A DNA stretch of 64,000 nt from Streptomyces sp. NBC_01431. Its GTDB lineage: Bacteria; Actinomycetota; Actinomycetes; Streptomycetales; Streptomycetaceae. Shown here one piece after another: positions 7,392-16,026 of the stretch. Made by a program: the position numbers and the translations under genes. A model generated the notes under the pieces. It saw only the letters and a list, made by a program, of their open reading frames with translations. It ran no database searches and was not told where the DNA came from. The DNA is taken from assembly GCF_036231355.1 (NCBI RefSeq), contig NZ_CP109497.1, positions 186,001 through 250,000 on the forward strand, given 5' to 3'. The number at the start of each line of letters is the position of its first letter. The first letter of the stretch is position 1.

Positions 7392-8276
7392 ATGAAGGTC
7401 ATCGCCGTCGCAACCCAGAAGGGAGGGGTCGGCAAGACCAGCACTACCGTGAATCTCGGGGCGAGCCTGGCCCTCGCCGGCGCACGCGTACTGGTCGTGG
7501 ACCTCGACCCACAGGCGCAGGCCGGTACTGCCCTCGGAGTGAACCTGTCCGACGGGGAGCAGCTGGCCCGTTCACTCGGTTGGGTATTGCAGGGCCGACT
7601 GCAAGGCATGCCGCTGGATCTTCCCAGCGCCTGGTACGACCGCAGTGAGCTCCTCGCCGAATGGGAGGACGCGGGCACCCTGCATCTCCTGGCGAGTGAG
7701 GAATCGACGATGACGTCCGTTCAGGACATCATCCACCGCAAGGGCTACCACGCGACGCCGATCGTGCGCCGCATGCTCCTTGAGGTGTCCGACCTCTTCG
7801 ACTTCGTCGTCATCGACACCCCGCCCGCGGTCTCCTCGCTCTCGGCCACCGCCCTGGCCGCGGCCGACTACGTCGTGACCGTCTGCGTCCCGGAGTACCC
7901 GGCCCTCAAGGGAGCCGCCGCCACCCGGGGAACCGTCGCATACGTCAAGGACCGCACTGGCGGGGAATGTGATCCGCAGTACCTCGGCGCCGTACTGAAC
8001 CGCTCGAACCCGCCGTCGAAGTGGAAGGCCCAAGAGGTCAACATCCGCAACGGCATGCTTGAGGCGGACCTGAAGCCGTTCATGACGGACATCCGCAGCG
8101 ACAACCGCATCTCGGATTCCTTCGCCTACGGCGTCCCGGCCGCGATCCGCTTCGCCAGCCACGCGCCCGGCAAGTTGTACGGACAGTTGATGACCCAGAT
8201 CCTTGAGCGTATGCAGCAGCCTGCGCAGAAGTGGGAGACTCCCGAGCTGATCTCGATGGAGGACTCCGTTGAGTAA
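7392..8276 (+). CDS. parA: ParA-type partition ATPase, second locus
   Basis: A compact 294-residue ParA/Soj-type ATPase without an N-terminal DNA-binding extension (type Ib-like). The sequence opens MKVIAVATQKGGVGKTSTT (Walker A residues 10-16), then 'VLVVDLDPQAQAGTALG' and 'FVVIDTPPAVSSLS'. The C-terminus contains 'RFASHAPGKLYGQLMTQILE'. It overlaps the next gene by 8 bases and together they form a ParA plus centromere-binding-protein pair. It lies between array I and array II. It is unrelated in layout to parA1 on the opposite strand, so the segment carries two distinct segregation systems. Confidence 0.9.
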   Translation: MKVIAVATQKGGVGKTSTTVNLGASLALAGARVLVVDLDPQAQAGTALGVNLSDGEQLARSLGWVLQGRLQGMPLDLPSAWYDRSELLAEWEDAGTLHLLASEESTMTSVQDIIHRKGYHATPIVRRMLLEVSDLFDFVVIDTPPAVSSLSATALAAADYVVTVCVPEYPALKGAAATRGTVAYVKDRTGGECDPQYLGAVLNRSNPPSKWKAQEVNIRNGMLEADLKPFMTDIRSDNRISDSFAYGVPAAIRFASHAPGKLYGQLMTQILERMQQPAQKWETPELISMEDSVE

Positions 8277-9435
8277 CTCCGAGGACAGCACCAAGCCCGT
8301 GCCGCGCGGGGGAGGGGGCAGGCCGAAGAAGAAGGCACCCAACCACTTCAAGGCGGCGGGCACTTCCCTGGTGGCGGGGCTGCTCGCAGGCGCCGACCAG
8401 GTGGCCGAGCGGTCGTTCCTCGGCGGCGCCAACCTCGACTCGGAGGCCGGCGGCCCGACGGCTCAGACGCCGCCGAAGTCCGGAAGGTCGGTGCCGCCGC
8501 AGGCCAGTGAGGCACCGCCCGCCGCGCAACCGCCGACGCCGACGACACCCATTGGTTCCGCGTCCTCCGCATCCCCGGTGTTCGAAGCCCCGCCGGGCGC
8601 TGACATCGATGCCGAAATCGAAACCGGAGCCCGAGCCCAAGCCCAAGCCCGAGTCGACGCGGAACCCGGAACCGGGGGAGGCCCCAGGGCCACGAAGTCC
8701 CCTGCGACCCTTGCGTCCCCTCCGTCTCCTACTTCCCCTCCGTCCCTCGCCGCCCGCCGCGCCGCCGCGCCCGACGACGTACGGCCGTCCGCCCGGGTGA
8801 CCGAGGCGCCGTCAGCGGCTCCTGTCCGTACGATCGCTGAGCCGAAGGCCGCCGTTCGCGAACCCGAGCCCGAGCCCGTGGCCACCCCGGTCCGGCGGGA
8901 TCCGGCTCCGGTCGACGACGAGGCGTCACCGCCGCGCCGCCGTATGCGGGTCAGCGGGAAGCCCTGGGCTCACACCGCCGTGCACGAGAGCTTCGCCAGC
9001 GCCAAGATCCGCTCGGAGGGCTGGACCAGTTATGGATTCCGGCTCGACCCGGAGGTGCTGGCCGAGCTGAAGGAGCGGCTCAAGACGGATCGCCGGACCT
9101 CCGGGAACCCCATGCTCAGCCAGGGGCACTACCTCGATGCGGCGCTGCGGCACATCCCCGAGGACGTCCCCTCCCAGATCGCGATGGCGCAGACCTTCCT
9201 GGACGACCGGATGGGTGTGGTGGACGCGGGAAAGCAGTCCACTTTCCGGGTGGGTCCGGAGGCCTACGCCCTGGTCTCCAGCCTCAACCAAGGGCTCCAG
9301 GAAGCGGATTACGGACGGCGGGGACTGTACGTCGTGTCCGCCGCACTGGAACTTCTGATGCAGGCGATGGACGCCGAGGGGGAGCTGCGGCGGCCCGAAC
9401 GACGGACAAAGGCGCAGCGCCCGGCAGCCTCCTAA
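8269..9435 (+). CDS. tandem ribbon-helix-helix protein, putative centromere-binding partner of ParA
   Basis: 388 residues, TTG start at 8269 with GGAGG just upstream, overlapping parA2. Residues 1-225 are basic and then Pro/Ala/Ser-rich, apparently disordered, with 'GGGGRPKKKAP' near the start. The conserved C-terminal part shows two copies of a strand-helix-helix pattern: 'YGFRLDPEVLAELKERLK' (255-272) plus 'LSQGHYLDAALRHI', and 'STFRVGPEAYALVSSLNQ' (324-341) plus 'GRRGLYVVSAALELLMQ'. I infer tandem RHH domains, the fold of ParG/omega-type centromere-binding proteins that coat direct repeats. No ParB nuclease fold or HTH is present. The likely binding sites are the flanking arrays. Confidence 0.65.
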   Translation: MSNSEDSTKPVPRGGGGRPKKKAPNHFKAAGTSLVAGLLAGADQVAERSFLGGANLDSEAGGPTAQTPPKSGRSVPPQASEAPPAAQPPTPTTPIGSASSASPVFEAPPGADIDAEIETGARAQAQARVDAEPGTGGGPRATKSPATLASPPSPTSPPSLAARRAAAPDDVRPSARVTEAPSAAPVRTIAEPKAAVREPEPEPVATPVRRDPAPVDDEASPPRRRMRVSGKPWAHTAVHESFASAKIRSEGWTSYGFRLDPEVLAELKERLKTDRRTSGNPMLSQGHYLDAALRHIPEDVPSQIAMAQTFLDDRMGVVDAGKQSTFRVGPEAYALVSSLNQGLQEADYGRRGLYVVSAALELLMQAMDAEGELRRPERRTKAQRPAAS

Positions 9436-9486
9436 GGGGTAGCGGAACGGCGAAATAGCGGAAGCTGCCGCGCAGTTGGCGGTACT

Positions 9487-9530
9487 GATGTGGGTGTGGC
9501 CCGTGCCTAGGCACGGGCCACACCCACATC
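9487..9530. terminator. 44-bp perfect palindrome after the parA2 operon
   Basis: Two perfect 22-base arms with no spacer, centred on CCTAGG (9506-9511); the left arm starts GATGTGGGTGTGGCCCG. It begins 51 nt after the RHH stop codon. The simplest reading is a very strong intrinsic terminator, without a U tract. A resolvase or protein-binding dyad is also possible, given its place just before array II. Confidence 0.7.
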
Positions 9531-9558
9531 CGCGTCCTGGGCGGACCTGCGCGTATAC

Positions 9559-9730
9559 CGATAGCCATACCGATAGATCTAGCGACAGCTCTACCGATAC
9601 ACACAGCGAAGGCTACGGCGATGTTTGTCACGCTCTGTGTTGCGCTGTTTGTTGCCCTCGAACTGTCTTGCTTGCTTACTGTCGGACGATCTATCTCACG
9701 GTCTTGCTTGCTAACTATCCATCTGTCGCG
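9559..9730. repeat. array II: 12-bp iterons running into a 4-base C-phased array
   Basis: Eight 12-base units beginning with CG start at 9559, 9571, 9583, 9595, 9607, 9619, 9631 and 9643 (for example CGATAGCCATAC, CGATAGATCTAG, CGACAGCTCTAC). From 9643 the same phase continues as tetramers, 20 of 22 starting with C (CTTG CTTG CTTA CTGT CGGA CGAT and so on) to 9730. CGCTGTTTGTTGCCCT at 9643-9658 is identical to the left border of array I. The rest of the gene-free stretch 9531-9907 holds nothing else recognised. Confidence 0.8.
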
Positions 9731-9907
9731 AGAGCAATGGGCTGGACCAAATGGGATGACGTTTCCTGATAGGCCAACAAATTCCAGGCACAACAGGCCT
9801 GCTGACGAAACAGCAACACGCGCGATTTCTAGTGTCAGGCGGAACCGCGCGAGATTTCCGGTAACGTAATCACCACGATCCACCCATGTATCCCTGGAGT
9901 GATGGCC

Positions 9908-10381
9908 ATGTCGCTGACAAACGACCAGCTCAGCGCCAGTGCGGTCGCAATGGCCGCCGGGCTGAGCGAGTCCTGGGCCTGGAAGGCCCGCGACCAAGGC
10001 ATCCTGTTCGAGCCGCATTTCGAAGACGCCGTCGTCGCGCTGCGCGTGTACGCCTTCGTCTCCCAGATCGTGTGGCCCGGCAGCCGCCGCCCCCGCAGCG
10101 CCCGTCAGGACCTCGAACTGTGGCAGTCCAGCGCGGTGGAGGCGGCCCGCCAGGCGGTTGACGATCCGCTCACCACGCGCGAGACCGCGCTGTGGGTCCT
10201 GGAGGACTCCGTCTACCTGGTCACCACGCCCGCGGAGCGCGCCGCCTTCGACCTCAAGCACCTGGAAGGGCGGGCCGCGTTCCGCATCCCCATCGGGATG
10301 TGGATCTGCGAGCTCCCCGACGCCATAAACGCGCTGCCGCGCCGACGCCAGCGCAACTTCCGTTCCAGGGCCTCCATCTGA
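9908..10381 (+). CDS. hypothetical protein, possible N-terminal HTH
   Basis: 157 residues from ATG 9908; GGAG at 9896-9899 gives 8-nt spacing, better than the in-frame GTG 9899. The N-terminus (LTNDQLSASAVAMAAGLSES) could form a MerR- or excisionase-like helix-turn-helix. The rest is helical with many Arg and Ala, ending in basic PRRRQRNFRSRAS. I do not recognise the family. Its position between a partition locus and a plasmid-type winged-helix gene, in the same direction, suggests replicon maintenance or copy-number control. Confidence 0.6.
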   Translation: MSLTNDQLSASAVAMAAGLSESWAWKARDQGILFEPHFEDAVVALRVYAFVSQIVWPGSRRPRSARQDLELWQSSAVEAARQAVDDPLTTRETALWVLEDSVYLVTTPAERAAFDLKHLEGRAAFRIPIGMWICELPDAINALPRRRQRNFRSRASI

Positions 10382-10545
10382 GCCCCAGCCCCCTCCAGGA
10401 GCCCGCCGGACGGCGAATCTCCTGGGTGCCCGCCCAGACCCCCGAACCCACCGACGACGACAGCCAGTGAGGTGACCCGCAGCCCCCTCCCCAACTGAAT
10501 CCCGTCCTCGCGTTCGTCAGCAGCCTGCCGAACGGCGATGGCGTT

Positions 10546-12447
10546 TTGCCTTCTTCCCCCTGCCAGGAGCACATCATCGCTACCAGCACGAGGGCTGGCT
10601 CAGTGTTGCCTTCTACTGGTCCAGCCTCGCCCGACCACCCCCTGTCCCCCCACAGCACACCGGGCCGCGAGACGCGCCCCGACAGCCCCAACTCCCGTAC
10701 TCTCAAGGGAAGTTACGCGCCCGCAGCGAAGCCGGACCGGCGCCAGCGGGTGCGGGTGCCCTGGGCGCTGGTGGAGTCGGCGTTCTACGCCGATGTCGCC
10801 CTGGCCGTGTACATGAAGGTCAAGGCCCTCGGGCAGCGGCCGGAGGGCTGTACCGCCGGAGCCGCGACGCTCGCCTCGTACCTGAAGATGTCGACGTCGT
10901 CCGTCGAGCGCGGACTCGCGCAACTGCGCAGCCCCCGTCCCGAGGACGGCGTGGTCGAACTCCCCGAGAACACCCGCCGATCCCTGCCCGGCGGCACCGG
11001 CACCACCGCGCGCCGCCGGGTCCGGGCCATGTCCGCCACCGAGCGGTACGTATGGCTGCCCGTCGCGGCCTGCGAGGACCTCACGTCGCGTCAGCTGCGG
11101 GCGTACGCGGTGCTGATGTTCACGCAGGTGCAGCGCATCCCGCTCACGCTCGGCGAACTCGCCGGGCTCCTGCGCCACCACTCGGGGCAGCGCGCCGGGC
11201 AGCCCATCACAGCCACGGCGGCCGCGGCGGTGGTGGACGAGCTGGAGGCATCCGGCTGGGCCACGGTGCAGCGGCGGGCCGGGGGACAGGGACGCAACCA
11301 CTACCTGGCGCACGAGATCCCGCGCTCGACGACGGCGTACGGGCCCGGGACAACGGCCGGACCGATCGACGCGCCGGCGGACGAGACCACGCGAACCACC
11401 GCCAATTCGGCCACCGCATCGGCCACCGGCGAACGTCCTTCCGCCCCCTCCAGGGACCTTCCGCCTGCTGTTGTTGGTGAAGGATCGGGTGCCCCGGTTC
11501 GTGGGGGATCGCTCGTGAACAGGGAAGACCAGAGAACTGCCCGACCCGATGACGAGCCCCGCCTTTCCTCACCCGCCGTAGGCGAGACTCGGGTAGTAAC
11601 GAGCGCTGCGGCTGCGCGAAATCGTCGCGAAGCGCGCGCCGTGAACCCGGCGCCAGGTCTCGCGCTGCGCGCGGATGGCGAAAACTCGCCCCCTCCCGCA
11701 CAGCGGCCAAGAACCGGGACGAGTGGGGGAGCGGCGAGACCCTACACCGGGCCACAACTCACCCTCAGCCCGCAGATCTACGCCGTCCTTGAACCCGTCC
11801 ACTGGTTGCTGCACCGGGTCGACAACCCCTTCCTGGTCCGCCAGATCGCCCGCGAGGTGGGCCGCCAGCTGCGCGATGGGACCGATCCCGCCCGTCTGAG
11901 CCACCGCCTCACCGTCCGCTTCGCCGGTACGTCCGTGGCCGAGATCCGCGACCCCGGGCGCTGGCTGCTCGGTGTGGCCCTGCCTCGATGGGGCTGCGGC
12001 CATCTGGACTGCGAGGCCGGAACGATGTGGTCCACCGGCGCTGCCTGCGCCGTGTGCGCGGAAGTCGTCGCGGACCGACGCGCGGCCCGCCAACGAGCAA
12101 GCCGTCCCCTCGACCCGTCCGCCACCGCCGCTGTCGCCGAGACCGACCACAGCCCGGTTGTCCCGGCCGTGGCCGCCTCCGGACCGCCGGGACCGCCCCG
12201 TGCCACCTGCGGCGAATGCGGCTGCCGCATCTTCCTGATCGGCCCGTCCCTCACCGACGGTCTGTGCAAGCCGTGCCGTACGCATCACTCTCAAGTCGAG
12301 GGAGAGGTCCAGGAGGCTGGTGCCGAGCCGTCGGTGAAGTGCGCCGGGTGGAACGGCCTGCCGTGCGACCGGCCCGCGCTGCCGACCCGGACGGTGTGCG
12401 CCCGGCACCGGGCGCGGGAAGTGGCGGGGGAGAGGGAGGCGTCTTGA
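10546..12447 (+). CDS. plasmid-type winged-helix protein with C-terminal Cys clusters
   Basis: A large (up to 633 aa) protein. Residues ~68-260 look like replication-initiator or helix-turn-helix architecture: 'PWALVESAFYADVALAVYMK', then 'TLASYLKMSTSSVERGLAQL' (a clear wHTH), and a second similar block ('LTLGELAGLLRHH', 'VDELEASGWATVQRRAGGQG'). A disordered Pro/Ala/Arg stretch follows. The C-terminal ~200 residues hold 'LTLSPQIYAVLEPVHWLLHR' and three Cys groups (CGHLDC..CAVC, CGECGC..CKPC, CAGW..CDRP..CARH), likely zinc ribbons. It resembles winged-helix proteins coded on Streptomyces linear plasmids. A role in replication initiation is inference. The TTG start at 10546 lacks a good SD; the true start may be nearer residue 60. 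Confidence 0.6.
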   Translation: MPSSPCQEHIIATSTRAGSVLPSTGPASPDHPLSPHSTPGRETRPDSPNSRTLKGSYAPAAKPDRRQRVRVPWALVESAFYADVALAVYMKVKALGQRPEGCTAGAATLASYLKMSTSSVERGLAQLRSPRPEDGVVELPENTRRSLPGGTGTTARRRVRAMSATERYVWLPVAACEDLTSRQLRAYAVLMFTQVQRIPLTLGELAGLLRHHSGQRAGQPITATAAAAVVDELEASGWATVQRRAGGQGRNHYLAHEIPRSTTAYGPGTTAGPIDAPADETTRTTANSATASATGERPSAPSRDLPPAVVGEGSGAPVRGGSLVNREDQRTARPDDEPRLSSPAVGETRVVTSAAAARNRREARAVNPAPGLALRADGENSPPPAQRPRTGTSGGAARPYTGPQLTLSPQIYAVLEPVHWLLHRVDNPFLVRQIAREVGRQLRDGTDPARLSHRLTVRFAGTSVAEIRDPGRWLLGVALPRWGCGHLDCEAGTMWSTGAACAVCAEVVADRRAARQRASRPLDPSATAAVAETDHSPVVPAVAASGPPGPPRATCGECGCRIFLIGPSLTDGLCKPCRTHHSQVEGEVQEAGAEPSVKCAGWNGLPCDRPALPTRTVCARHRAREVAGEREAS

Positions 12448-12608
12448 GGCGGCCCGGCGGGAGAGCGGCCCCGGACGCGCACTCCGCCAGGTACACGGGC
12501 CAACCGCGCCGGTCGCCCCCCCACCTGTACGGCACAGCCGCCGCCGACGACCGTGCCGTACGACTACTTCCGTACGGCCGCCGTGGCAGGACGGCACGGT
12601 CGCGATCG

Positions 12609-13499
12609 TCACAGGGCCGCAGTGCCGAGGTCGCGGACGATGCGGACGAAGGCGCGGACCATCTCGTTGTCGACGTCGCTGCGCCAGACCAGGCTCCAGC
12701 TGAGGAGGGGCGCGTCGTGGAGGGGGATGTACACGATGTCGGGGCGGGAGTAGTAGCGGACCACATGGGCGCCGAGACTGTTGACGGCTTCGCCCGCGGC
12801 GACGATGGCGAACAGCTCGTCCAGGTTGGCCGCCGAGTGAGGGCGTTCGATCTGGCGGCCGCTCGGCGTCCGGTAGGGGATGAACGCGTCCTCCCAGTAG
12901 TCGGGCAGCGGCGTGACCGGGCCGATGACGCCGTGGTCGCCGAGGGCTTCGAGTGAGACCGATGGTCGGTCGGCCAGTATGTGATCGCGTGCGGCCAGGG
13001 CCACTCGGTGCTCGGTGAACAGCGTCGGCCCGACCGTGAGGTCGGGTTCTTCCACGGGGGTCCAGGACACGAGCACGTCGATGTCACCCGCGCGAAGTTG
13101 GCCCCAGGGGTCGATGAACCCCGCGTGCCGGATGCGCAGCCCCCACTGGGGGTGCCGGGTGCGGAAGGCATCCCAGAACGGGCGCAGATCATGGGCGTTG
13201 ACGGGCATCATGCCGATCCGCAGCACGTCCGTCTTGCCTTGCGCGGTCATCCGGGCCCGCTCAAGGCTCTCCTTGAGGCCCTGGTAGACCGGCCGCAGAT
13301 CCTCGCGCAGCCGCTCGCCGACGGCGGTCAGCCGCACCGCGCGACTGGTGCGCTCGAACAGGGCCGCCCCGATGGTGCGTTCCTGCTTCTTGATGGCCTG
13401 ACTGACCCGCGCCGCCGACACATGGAGCCGCTCGGCAGTACGCCCGAAGTGCAACTCCTCCGCAAGGGTCAGGAAAATCTCTATGTCGCGCAGCTCCAC
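12609..13499 (-). CDS. LysR-family regulator
   Basis: A standard LTTR: N-terminal HTH 'IEIFLTLAEELHFGRTAERL' with 'HVSAARVSQAIKKQERTIGA', followed by the periplasmic-binding-like effector domain ('VLRIGMMPVNAHDLRPFWDAF' region). GTG 13499 starts the typical VELRDIEIF; an upstream GTG extension to 13538 is in frame but unlike the family. It is divergent from a VOC protein and a 14-TM MFS exporter, so it probably controls those genes in response to a small molecule. Confidence 0.88.
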   Translation of the reverse strand: MELRDIEIFLTLAEELHFGRTAERLHVSAARVSQAIKKQERTIGAALFERTSRAVRLTAVGERLREDLRPVYQGLKESLERARMTAQGKTDVLRIGMMPVNAHDLRPFWDAFRTRHPQWGLRIRHAGFIDPWGQLRAGDIDVLVSWTPVEEPDLTVGPTLFTEHRVALAARDHILADRPSVSLEALGDHGVIGPVTPLPDYWEDAFIPYRTPSGRQIERPHSAANLDELFAIVAAGEAVNSLGAHVVRYYSRPDIVYIPLHDAPLLSWSLVWRSDVDNEMVRAFVRIVRDLGTAAL

Positions 13500-13719
13500 C
13501 GTGACCCCGCCCCATTCATAAACCCCTGTGTTAACCATCGTTGCGGGATCGGCCGTTGTTCGGCGCCCCCGCCACCGTGATGCTTGTGAGCGCTGCCGGA
13601 AGTCACTCCGGCGGCACGAACGACCAGCTCGGAGGGCAGTCTGACATGACCATGGATCGCATCACCGCGTGCCGGACAGCGCGGCGCACCGGACCCGGCC
13701 CCGGGCGGTCGCCGGCACC

Positions 13720-14103
13720 GTGAACATCACCGCTTCCGCCGTCTCCTTGTACATCGCCGACGCGGCCGCTTCCAGCGAGTTCTTCACGACCTACCTGGGA
13801 TACCGGGAGGAACTGCGCGGTGAGGGCTACATCTGCCTCAGCCGCGATGACGCCGCCGCCGACATCGTTCTGCTGGAGCACTCCGCCGAAGCTCCGCCCC
13901 AGGACAGCCCCGGCCCCCAGCACATGGCCGTGTCGTTCACGGTGACCGCCATCGCCGACGAGCACGACCGGCTGCGCCGCGCAGGCGCCCCCATCACCAC
14001 ACCGCTGCGTCAACAGCCCTGGGGCGAATGGGCGTTGCGGCTCACCGACCCCAACGGCGTCATGGTCGAACTCGTCGAATGGGTCCCGCCCGCAGGGGCC
14101 TGA
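13720..14103 (+). CDS. VOC/glyoxalase-bleomycin-resistance-like protein
   Basis: About 127 residues with the VOC pattern: 'SLYIADAAASSEFFTTYLGY', central 'DIVLLEHS', and the C-terminal 'WGEWALRLTDPNGVMVELVEW', which carries the second-module metal/ligand positions. GTG 13720 is the likely start; an upstream frame from 13669 is possible and no strong SD decides it. VOC proteins of this size bind or modify small molecules such as bleomycin or glutathione adducts. Its place beside an MFS drug exporter and LysR suggests resistance or detoxification. Confidence 0.72.
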   Translation: MNITASAVSLYIADAAASSEFFTTYLGYREELRGEGYICLSRDDAAADIVLLEHSAEAPPQDSPGPQHMAVSFTVTAIADEHDRLRRAGAPITTPLRQQPWGEWALRLTDPNGVMVELVEWVPPAGA

Positions 14104-14246
14104 CCCCCCTGTCGACACGGCGTACACGTCGTACGTGGCGTACACGACGCACACAACACATCGCGTACGCCACCTCCACCACCCCCTTTTCTTCCCGTGT
14201 GCCGCGCCCGTCACAGGGCTGTTCGGCGCGCCCCGAAATCCGAGAG

Positions 14247-15797
14247 ATGCATATGGAAGCGATACCTGCCCGAAACCCCCGCCGCTGGCTGATCCTCGTC
14301 GTGTTGTGCCTCAGCACCCTGGTGCTGGTCGTCGACAGCATGGTGCTCACCGTGGCGGTCCCCACGATCGCGGAGGAGCTCGGCGCGAGCGCGCAGGACC
14401 TCCAGTGGATCCTTGAGTCGTACATGCTGGTATTCGCCGGTCTCCTGCTCACCGCGGGCAGCCTCTCCGACAGGTTCGGCCGGCGGAAGATGATGATCAT
14501 CGGGCTCGCGCTCTTCGGCGCGGCCTCGGTGATCGCCATGCTGGCGACATCCCCCGATCAACTCGTCGTCGGGCGCTCCCTGATGGGTGTGGGCGGCGCC
14601 CTGGTCATGCCCAGTACGCTCTCGATCCTCATCACGGTCTTCGACGAGGCCGAGCGCCCGAAGGCGATCGCCGTGTGGAGCGCGGTGGCGATGGTCGGCC
14701 TGGTCGGCGGACCGGTGCTCGGCGGTGTGCTGCTCGCCCAGTTCTGGTGGGGCGTCGTGTTCCTCATCAACATCCCGATCGCCATCCTCGCGATCGTCGC
14801 CGCGATGGTCCTGATGCCGGAGTCCAAGGGCCCCTGGCGCAAGGCCGATCCGGTCGGCATGGTGTTGTCCGTCATCGGCATGGCCGCGCTCGTCTGGACG
14901 ATCAACGAGCTGCCCAAGGGCGGCCTCAGCCACCAGTCCACCCGGATCTCCCTCGCCGTCACCGTCGTGAGCCTCATCGCGTTCGGCGTCTGGGAAGTCC
15001 GCTCGAAGTCCCCGATGGTTCCGCTCGCCCTGTTCCGCGACAAGGTGTTCACGGGTGCCAGCTTCTCGCTGGTCCTTCTCACCCTCGCCAACGGCGGCCT
15101 GATGCTGGTTCTGACCCAGTACCTGCAGTTCGTCCTCGGTTACACCCCGACCGAGACCGGTCTGGCCTTCACACCGCTTGCCGTCGCCACGCTGCTGTTC
15201 AACGCGGTCGGCGCCTCGCTGGTCGCCAAGACGGGCAGCCGCGTGATGGCCGTCCTCGGACTGCTGGTGATCGCCTCGGGCTTCGCGCTCCTGGCCAACA
15301 TGACGACCGAGTCCGGCTGGACGGTGCTGGCCGGTGCGATGGTGCTGATGGGCACGGGCGCCGGTTTCACGATGCCCGCCGCGATGGGCGCCATGATGGG
15401 TGCCATCCCCGACGAGCACGCCGGCGTCGGCTCCGCGCTCAACGACACCATCCAGCAGGCCGGTGCCGCGCTGGGCGTCGCGATCCTGGGCGCGGTCCTC
15501 TCCAGCACCTTCACCGGTCACATGCCCGCCGACGCTCCCGAGGCCGCCCGCCACTCCGTCGGCGACGCCGTCGCGGTCGCGATGCGGACCGGGGACGGTG
15601 GCCTGCTGGCCGCCACCCACCGAGCCTTCACCGACGCCATGTCCGCCAGCTTCCTCGTGGGAGCGGCCGGAATCGTGGGCGCGGCGATCCTGGCGGCGTT
15701 CCTCATGAAGGGGAAGGAAGCTCCTGCCGTCGGCACTGGGAGCGAGACCGGGACGGCCGGTCCGCTCGCTACCGACGCGGCCCTCCCCGTCCACTGA
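14247..15797 (+). CDS. DHA2-type MFS multidrug exporter (14 TM)
   Basis: About 516 residues with 14 predicted membrane segments. Motif A-like 'AGSLSDRFGRRKMM' lies between TM2 and TM3, and motif C-like 'GLVGGPVLGGVL' in TM5. The opening 'LVVLCLSTLVLVVDSMVL' and 'LQWILESYMLVFA' are hallmarks of the DHA2 drug:H+ antiporters used for export of antibiotics. Start is ATG 14247 or ATG 14253; GAGAG favours the second. The tail after TM14 is hydrophilic. It follows the VOC gene by about 145 nt and probably shares control by the divergent LysR. Confidence 0.88.
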   Translation: MHMEAIPARNPRRWLILVVLCLSTLVLVVDSMVLTVAVPTIAEELGASAQDLQWILESYMLVFAGLLLTAGSLSDRFGRRKMMIIGLALFGAASVIAMLATSPDQLVVGRSLMGVGGALVMPSTLSILITVFDEAERPKAIAVWSAVAMVGLVGGPVLGGVLLAQFWWGVVFLINIPIAILAIVAAMVLMPESKGPWRKADPVGMVLSVIGMAALVWTINELPKGGLSHQSTRISLAVTVVSLIAFGVWEVRSKSPMVPLALFRDKVFTGASFSLVLLTLANGGLMLVLTQYLQFVLGYTPTETGLAFTPLAVATLLFNAVGASLVAKTGSRVMAVLGLLVIASGFALLANMTTESGWTVLAGAMVLMGTGAGFTMPAAMGAMMGAIPDEHAGVGSALNDTIQQAGAALGVAILGAVLSSTFTGHMPADAPEAARHSVGDAVAVAMRTGDGGLLAATHRAFTDAMSASFLVGAAGIVGAAILAAFLMKGKEAPAVGTGSETGTAGPLATDAALPVH

Positions 15798-16026
15798 CAT
15801 TCCGTCCCGGCACGGGGACGAAGAGCGGTGATCGCGGCCCCTGTCGGGTCTCGGTCGCCGCGCTTCGGCGGCGGGAGGGGGTGTGGAAGGGGGGCCGGGG
15901 AGGGGCGGAAGGGGGGCGGACCGCTTAATGACTTGTCGGCATAGCTATTCCAGCCATCTGTGACGTGTGTTTCGCGTGTGATTCGATGTGCGATCCGTGT
16001 AGTGTGCGCTGCTGGAGGTGGTGGAT
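15798..16026. other. gene-free spacer before tap
   Basis: No gene and no clear terminator are visible. The last 90 bases are less GC-rich (GACTTGTCGGCATAGCTATT) and probably hold the tap-tpg promoter; no exact boxes can be assigned. Confidence 0.3.

Noticed and set aside
9487..9530. telomere end palindrome
   Set aside because: Streptomyces telomeres have several short palindromes at a DNA end; this one is internal, single, and sits at an operon end, so a terminator is simpler.
12251..13192. 313-codon minus frame over the LysR and plasmid genes
   Set aside because: Shadow of the LysR gene in another frame, mostly Ser/Arg/Thr, with no conserved motif.
14211..15800. 529-codon minus-strand frame
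   Set aside because: It is antisense to the MFS exporter and reads as Arg/Gly/His/Asp repeats without any fold signal; the plus-strand gene explains the region.
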